Assembly: GCA_017623505.1 (NCBI GenBank)
Contig: JAGAOZ010000024.1
Coordinates: 1-64,000 of the forward strand
Source: Alistipes sp.
GTDB taxonomy: Bacteria > Bacteroidota > Bacteroidia > Bacteroidales > Rikenellaceae
Direction: 5' to 3'
Length of the DNA: 64,000 nucleotides
A program made the translations under genes and the position numbers. The notes under the pieces are model-generated. The model was not told the origin of the DNA, did no database searches, and saw nothing but the letters and a program-made list of their open reading frames with translations. This document shows, one piece after another, positions 59,085-64,000 of this stretch (within the stretch, counting starts at the first letter, position 1; each line of letters opens with the position of its first letter).

Positions 59085-60044
59085 CTAAAATTTTTCGTCT
59101 ATTAAATATCTATTTCTATCACTTGAATTACGGTTAATCAACTCCCCTAAGAATCCCGCCAAGAAGAGTTGCACACCCAACACAACAGCCAAAATAGCCA
59201 AGAAGAATAGCGGTTGGTCGGTAACAGCCCTCACATAAAGATTATTTGCCTGGCAATACAATTTATCGGCAATCACCCATATAGCTGTTCCGCCACCAAG
59301 CAGAAACATTATCGTTCCCAGACCTCCAAAGAAGTACATCGGAGAGCGACCGAAGCGCGACATAAAGGTCACTGTTATCAAATCCAGATAACCCTTTATC
59401 ATACGCTCCATACCGAACTTCGACACGCCATACTTACGCTCCTGATGTTGCACCACCTTCTCTCCGATACGCTTGAAACCGGCCTTCTTCGCCAAAATTG
59501 GAATATAACGATGCATCTCGCCATACACCTCTATCGACTTTACGACCTTACGACGATATGCCTTCAGTCCGCAATTAAAATCGTGCAATTTTATACCCGA
59601 AGCCACACGAGCCGTCCAGTTAAAGAACTTACTTGGCCAACGCTTACCTATTGGGTCATGACGCTTCTTTTTCCATCCCGACACCAAATCGTAGCCCTCC
59701 TCGATAATCATACGGCGCATCTGAGGTATCTCGTCTGGCGAATCCTGCAAATCGGCATCCATCGTAAATACCACTTCGCCCTCTGCAGCCTCAAATCCAC
59801 AATATAAAGCAGCCGACTTACCATAGTTGCGAGAGAAGCGGATACCTCTCAACGACGGATATTGCTCCTTGAGCTCCAGCACGCGTTCCCACGAGTTATC
59901 CGACGAACCATCATCTATCATAATCACCTCATACGATAGTTTGTTCTCGACAGCTACCCTATCAATCCACGCCATCAATTCGCCAAGCGACTCCTCCTCG
60001 TTGTATAGTGGAACGACAACCGATATATCTAAACGTTTACTCAT
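59085..60044 (-). CDS. Family 2 glycosyltransferase, polyprenyl-phosphate sugar transferase type
   Basis: A 319-residue GT2 protein. The GT-A domain (about 1-225) has VVVPLYNEEESLGELM, DDGSSDNSW and the metal-binding DADLQDSPDEI. Two C-terminal TM segments (about 235-260 and 272-300) resemble ArnC/GtrB-type enzymes that transfer a sugar onto an isoprenyl phosphate at the inner membrane. The in-frame TTG at 60050 is not used because the ATG at 60044 begins MSKRLDISVVVPLYN. Its sugar is not predictable. It lies between DUF4199 and DUF4293 membrane proteins. Confidence 0.88.
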   Translation of the reverse strand: MSKRLDISVVVPLYNEEESLGELMAWIDRVAVENKLSYEVIMIDDGSSDNSWERVLELKEQYPSLRGIRFSRNYGKSAALYCGFEAAEGEVVFTMDADLQDSPDEIPQMRRMIIEEGYDLVSGWKKKRHDPIGKRWPSKFFNWTARVASGIKLHDFNCGLKAYRRKVVKSIEVYGEMHRYIPILAKKAGFKRIGEKVVQHQERKYGVSKFGMERMIKGYLDLITVTFMSRFGRSPMYFFGGLGTIMFLLGGGTAIWVIADKLYCQANNLYVRAVTDQPLFFLAILAVVLGVQLFLAGFLGELINRNSSDRNRYLIDEKF

Positions 60045-60059
60045 TTCCAAAACTCCTAA

Positions 60060-60638
60060 TTATTCCTCCTCGTCATCATCTTCTTCGTCATCTGCCTCTG
60101 CCTCATAGTCACCACTCTCGTCAAAGACCTGTGGAGCGCGCTTTGCAGCCATAGCTACAAACAGACCGAAGAAGGCTTTATTCGATGCCTGAGCAAAGAT
60201 CTGTGACAACAACACCCAAATTGGAGAGAACATCATAGCGCGCAATATATCCTCCATCATATCCAGACTGTCAGCTGTCATAAAAGAGCCATATAACTGG
60301 CGCATTGCCGCAACCTCTATCGATAACGCATAATGATACTCCTCGGTAAAAAGATAATTTGCCGCTACTATTTCGTATGCTCCGGTTACAAAACCCGCAA
60401 AGAGGCCCATTGCCACCGAGAAACCGAAACACTTACCGTAGTGGTAACCCTCCTTAGCGAACATCGCCGCACGCTTACGTGTGAAATATATCATCAAATA
60501 TATTACCACCACCGTTGTAATTATCGACAATAATATCGCAATCTGTGGGATATACATACTCAATGCACTGCTCACCACATATACCAGACCCAGAACTGCT
60601 CCTCCACGAGAGGCATCCTGCCAAAATGTTCCTTTCAT
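60060..60638 (-). CDS. DUF4199 family membrane protein with acidic tail
   Basis: A 192-residue protein with four hydrophobic segments (about 14-31, 36-54, 72-93, 142-165) matching the Bacteroidetes DUF4199 layout. The C-terminal tail is a run of Asp and Glu (from about residue 177, EADDEEDDDEEE). Function unknown. The ATG at 60638 follows a -7 element by 23 nt. It heads the operon with the GT2 and DUF4293 genes. Confidence 0.75.
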   Translation of the reverse strand: MKGTFWQDASRGGAVLGLVYVVSSALSMYIPQIAILLSIITTVVVIYLMIYFTRKRAAMFAKEGYHYGKCFGFSVAMGLFAGFVTGAYEIVAANYLFTEEYHYALSIEVAAMRQLYGSFMTADSLDMMEDILRAMMFSPIWVLLSQIFAQASNKAFFGLFVAMAAKRAPQVFDESGDYEAEADDEEDDDEEE

Positions 60639-60661
60639 TACCAATAATTCAAATTACCCGA

Positions 60662-60669
60662 CAAAAATA
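60662..60669 (-). promoter_or_regulatory. -7 element of the DUF4199-GT2-DUF4293 operon
   Basis: TATTTTTG on the minus strand, 23 nt before the ATG at 60638. Confidence 0.55.
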
Positions 60670-60705
60670 ATCATATAATCACAAATCGCAAAACACGATA
60701 ACGCT

Positions 60706-61947
60706 TTATACATACTCCTCGCCCTTCAAGAATACTCGCTTAATCAAAGGTGTAGTATACGCATAAACCAAAAATTCAGGCGATGGCATAGGCTTCGTTA
60801 TAAAGAAATTTGCCACCTTACCCCTCACAATAGAGCCATATTCGCGACTCAACCGCATCGCATACGCACCATTGATAGTCGCCGCATTTAAGGCCTCCAT
60901 AGGTGTCATCCGCATCTGCGTCGCAGCCAACGCCATCACCATACGCATATCTCCCGAAGGCGATGAGCCCGGATTGTAATCCGACGCCAGAGCGACACCC
61001 AAATCTGCCGCAATCATATCGCGTGCTGGCGGATAACTCATACCGAGGAAGAAAGCTGCACCCGGCAACAACGTAGCTATCGTAGCACTATCCTTCAAAG
61101 CCTCTATCTCTGCCTTGCCGCTACACTCCAAATGGTCTACCGACAGAGCCCCCATCTGAACACCGAGCTGCACGCCACCCGAAAAATCCAATTCGTTAGC
61201 GTGAATCTTCGGAGTGAGGAAGTGTTCATAACCCACTTCCAGAATACGACGAGTCTGCTCAACAGTAAAGAATCCCTTATCACAAAATACATCTATAAAA
61301 TCAACCACTCCCTCCTGAGCGACACGCGGTATCATCTCACGGCATACCAAATCGACATACTCCTCCTGTCTGCCTTGATACGCCCTACCTACTGCGTGAG
61401 CACCGAGAAAAGTAACTTTAACCTCTAATGGAACGCTCTCCTTTATTCGACGGATAACCCGCACCATCTTCAACTCATCCTCAACGGTAAGCCCGTAACC
61501 GGTCTTTATCTCGACCGCTCCTGTACCTTTGAGTGCAATCTCTCGCACCCGCTCCATAGCTTGCTCGTAGAGTTCTTCTTCCGAAGCTTCGTGCAGGCGG
61601 TCTGCCGAGTTGAGTATACCACCACCTCGACGGGCTATCTCTTCATAGCTCAGGCCGTGAATCTTATCCACAAACTCCTGCTCACGACTACCTGCGTAGA
61701 CAATATGGGTATGCGAGTCGCAGAACGATGGAAAGAGCATACCTCCTTCAGCATCCACCACCCTATCGAACGCCTCCTCCGATGGCATGTTTGCCATCAC
61801 ACCGTAGTCTGCAATCCTGCCATCCTCCGCCACGAGCCACGCATCATCGAGCATCTGGACATAATCCATATTCTTGCCAAAAGCTCGTGCGCGTCTATTA
61901 TCGTCTACGCCGACAATCTTAGCTATATTTTTAACTAACAATCTCAT
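60706..61947 (-). CDS. hutI: Imidazolonepropionase
   Basis: A 413-residue amidohydrolase that opens 4-imidazolone-5-propionate to formiminoglutamate, the third step of histidine degradation. The metal site begins with PSFCDSHTHIVYAG, and further ligands are in LGAHAVGRAY and KIHANEL. The later DHLECSG and ASDYNPGSSPSGDMR (Asp) fit the family. It overlaps hutH by 4 nt (ATGA), showing translational coupling. Confidence 0.95.
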   Translation of the reverse strand: MRLLVKNIAKIVGVDDNRRARAFGKNMDYVQMLDDAWLVAEDGRIADYGVMANMPSEEAFDRVVDAEGGMLFPSFCDSHTHIVYAGSREQEFVDKIHGLSYEEIARRGGGILNSADRLHEASEEELYEQAMERVREIALKGTGAVEIKTGYGLTVEDELKMVRVIRRIKESVPLEVKVTFLGAHAVGRAYQGRQEEYVDLVCREMIPRVAQEGVVDFIDVFCDKGFFTVEQTRRILEVGYEHFLTPKIHANELDFSGGVQLGVQMGALSVDHLECSGKAEIEALKDSATIATLLPGAAFFLGMSYPPARDMIAADLGVALASDYNPGSSPSGDMRMVMALAATQMRMTPMEALNAATINGAYAMRLSREYGSIVRGKVANFFITKPMPSPEFLVYAYTTPLIKRVFLKGEEYV

Positions 61948-63428
61948 CTGTTGTTGCGTAAGAACTGAATTGACGACTCAATATGGGGATACATCACCGT
62001 ATCGTTATCCACAAATGGCACAACCTTGCGATACTTCTCCACCAAGTTCTCTATAAACTCCGACGAGCGTGCCGGACGACGGAACTCCAACGCCTGAGCG
62101 CCATTCATCAGCTCGATAGCCAAAACTCTCTCGGTGTTGAGCACCACACGATATAGCTTTGTTGCTGCATTAGAACCCATACTGACGTGGTCCTCTTGAC
62201 CTTGTGACGACGGGATAGAATCCACCGACGCAGGCATACACAGACCCTTTGACTGACTAACGATAGAGGCTGCGGTATATTGCGGAATCATAAAACCGCT
62301 ATTCAAGCCGGGATTTGCCACCAAGAAGTTAGGCAACTCTCGCTTACCCGAAATCAGGCGATATGTTCTTCGCTCCGATATATTACCCAACTCGGCAACC
62401 GCTATCGCCAAGAAATCCATCGCAAGAGCTATCGGCTGACCGTGGAAGTTACCTGCCGAGACAACCATATCCTCATCGGGGAATATCGTCGGGTTATCTG
62501 TCACACTATTTATCTCTGTTTCAAGCACACCAGCCACATACTCTATCGTATCTTTCGATGCACCGTGTACCTGTGGCACACAGCGGAACGAATATGGGTC
62601 TTGCACGTGAGCCTTATGACGCGCGATAAGTTCACTACCCTTTAGCAACTCACGCATACGACGAGCCGTTGTAAGCTGACCGCGATGCCCTCTGATGATA
62701 TGCACCTCGTCGCAGAAAGGCTCTATTCTGCCATCAAAAGCATCCAACGACAGAGCTGCTATTCTATCTGCCCATTCGCTCAAATCCTGAGCCTTCAGAA
62801 TTGACCATACTCCGAATGCACTCATAAACTGAGTACCATTAAGCAGAGCTAAGCCCTCTTTTGATTGCAACTCTATTGGCGACCAGCCCTTTGCTTTAAG
62901 TATCTCTTTCGATGGAATAATCACACCATGATACTCTACCTCTCCCAAGCCCAGGAGTGGCAACGACAGATGAGCCAGCGGAGCCAAATCTCCCGATGCG
63001 CCCAGTGAACCCTGCTGATAGACCACGGGAAGAATATCGTTGTTGAAGAACTCAATAAGTCGCTCTACCGTTGCAAGCTGCACACCCGAATTACCATACG
63101 AGAGCGACTGCACCTTCAGCAGGAGCATCAACTTAACCACCTCGTTGTCTACTCTATCGCCCGTACCGCAAGCGTGTGACATAACCAGATTCTTCTGCAA
63201 ACAGCCCAACTCGTCTGCGCCTACCGAGATATTACACAACGAGCCAAAGCCTGTCGTGATACCATATATAGGAGCCTCCTGCGTAGCCATCTTACTATCC
63301 AGATACTCTCTACAATGTACTATTCTGCGTCGAGCATCCTCACTTAGCTCCAAGCAATAACCCTCCTCGATAATTTGGCGAACACGCTCCAACGAAAGGT
63401 GTTCTGCCGATATTTGATGTATCTTCAT
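61944..63428 (-). CDS. hutH: Histidine ammonia-lyase
   Basis: A 494-residue enzyme that deaminates histidine to urocanate. The MIO cofactor triad ASG is in GSLGASGDLAPLAHLSLPLLG (about residue 142). Other conserved parts are YGITTGFG, QDPYSFRCVPQVHGA, and NPGLNSGFMIPQYTAASIVSQSK. Length is normal. Its start shares one base with the hutU stop (TAATG at 63430-63426), and hutI follows with a 4-nt overlap. Confidence 0.96.
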   Translation of the reverse strand: MKIHQISAEHLSLERVRQIIEEGYCLELSEDARRRIVHCREYLDSKMATQEAPIYGITTGFGSLCNISVGADELGCLQKNLVMSHACGTGDRVDNEVVKLMLLLKVQSLSYGNSGVQLATVERLIEFFNNDILPVVYQQGSLGASGDLAPLAHLSLPLLGLGEVEYHGVIIPSKEILKAKGWSPIELQSKEGLALLNGTQFMSAFGVWSILKAQDLSEWADRIAALSLDAFDGRIEPFCDEVHIIRGHRGQLTTARRMRELLKGSELIARHKAHVQDPYSFRCVPQVHGASKDTIEYVAGVLETEINSVTDNPTIFPDEDMVVSAGNFHGQPIALAMDFLAIAVAELGNISERRTYRLISGKRELPNFLVANPGLNSGFMIPQYTAASIVSQSKGLCMPASVDSIPSSQGQEDHVSMGSNAATKLYRVVLNTERVLAIELMNGAQALEFRRPARSSEFIENLVEKYRKVVPFVDNDTVMYPHIESSIQFLRNNR

Positions 63429-64000
63429 TATTTTAACGCATTTTTAATCAACTCTTCATCTGCAAAGTTTGGCAACGTAACCTTCAACTGTGGCGTACGC
63501 TCCATCTCACGCTTTATTGCCGCTATTGCTCCCTCGTTACGTGCCCAGCTACGACGTGCTATACCATTATTCACGTCCCACAGAAGCATCTCACGAATAT
63601 GCCTATCCGACTCCTCCGAGCCGTCGATAACCATACCGAAGCCTCCATTTATCACTTCACCCCAGCCGACGCCACCGCCGTTGTGGATAGATACCCACGT
63701 AGCACCTCGGAACGCATCACCTATCACGTTATGCACCGCCATATCTGCCGTACGTGACGAGCCATCATAGATATTTGATGTTTCACGATAAGGCGAGTCT
63801 GTTCCCGATACATCATGGTGGTCACGGCCAAGCACCACAGGTGCCGAAATTACGCCCTCGGCTATTGCTCGATTAAATGCCTGAGCAATCTTTGTTCTTC
63901 CCTCACAATCAGCATAAAGGATGCGAGCCTGAGAGCCTACAACCAAGCGGTTACGTCCCGCCTCACGTATCCAATGGATATTATCCTCCATCTGCGAGCA
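63428..64000 (-). CDS. hutU: Urocanate hydratase, C-terminal part
   Basis: The frame is open to the right edge; the visible 190 codons are the C-terminal part of urocanase. Seen are DCEGRTKIAQAFNRAIAEGVISAPVVLGRDHHDVSGTDSPYRETSNIYDGS and WVSIHNGGGVGWGEVINGGFGMVIDGS, both strongly conserved around the NAD and substrate sites. Full Bacteroidetes proteins are about 660-680 residues. An internal ATG at 63991 is not a start; sense codons continue upstream to base 64000. It heads the visible hutU-hutH-hutI order. Confidence 0.94.
   Translation of the reverse strand, partial: CSQMEDNIHWIREAGRNRLVVGSQARILYADCEGRTKIAQAFNRAIAEGVISAPVVLGRDHHDVSGTDSPYRETSNIYDGSSRTADMAVHNVIGDAFRGATWVSIHNGGGVGWGEVINGGFGMVIDGSEESDRHIREMLLWDVNNGIARRSWARNEGAIAAIKREMERTPQLKVTLPNFADEELIKNALK

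Noticed and set aside
63428..63991. Separate small gene starting at the ATG at 63991
   Set aside because: Sense codons continue to the window edge and the protein is clearly the C-terminal part of urocanase.

Overview
The window looks like a chromosomal segment of an anaerobic gut-type Bacteroidales bacterium, probably from the Rikenellaceae/Alistipes neighbourhood. That placement is an inference from gene families, not from a marker-gene search. The evidence includes many -7 elements of the form TAnnTTTG (the Bacteroidetes housekeeping promoter), families typical of the phylum (DUF5723, NigD-like, DUF4293, DUF4199, GH92, GH109, TPR plus plugless TonB-type barrel pairs, RecQ duplicates), and anaerobic pyruvate metabolism (pyruvate:ferredoxin oxidoreductase, pyruvate phosphate dikinase). 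No tRNA, rRNA, CRISPR, prophage or transposase was seen.

Layout. 1-960: the 3' end of a gene made of 26-residue YDSAGN-type repeats, then a gene-free stretch holding four copies of a short palindromic repeat. 968-4179 (minus): a metal-linked operon of a Cys/His-rich exported protein, a TonB-dependent receptor and an HMA-domain exported protein. 4352-6697: lipoprotein plus DUF5723 protein. 6793-10548: RecQ, 3'-5' exonuclease, RlmI-like methyltransferase. 10722-14258 (minus): nifJ. 14538-17044: M16 peptidase pair. 17155-20145 (minus): recQ-rsmA. 20264-27110: lptB-aroA-aroC-prmC-recX-GH92. 27205-28802 (minus): trpB with a complete tryptophan attenuation leader. 28851-29139: a duplicated intergenic repeat. 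29147-34959 (minus): GH109 lipoprotein, tsaB, HAD, smpB, dnaG. 35101-37146: uvrB. 37159-38442 (minus): rmuC. 38607-46215: fabD, then ROK regulator-GNAT-mnmA-degenerate nuclease, then ppdK. 46284-52598: HAD, NigD-like lipoprotein, and a TPR plus barrel pair. 52749-58531: OsmC protein and an RND efflux triad. 58621-60638 (minus): DUF4199-GT2-DUF4293. 60706-64000 (minus): hutU (partial)-hutH-hutI for histidine degradation.

Most of the window is ordinary core genome. The clearest regulatory system is upstream of trpB: a canonical TTTG-N19-TATATTTG promoter, a 20-codon leader peptide with tandem Trp codons, an 11-bp antiterminator pairing that starts 15 nt past the Trp codons, and a 12-bp terminator hairpin. 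It probably corresponds to the described Bacteroidetes trp leader class, but every element can be read here. Other items worth attention are an exported EEP-nuclease-fold protein that has lost all four catalytic motifs, a terminator-like hairpin ending four bases before the start codon of the RND adaptor, an LptB with a long Pro/Glu tail, and dispersed palindromes with the core GGTAAC/GTTACC.
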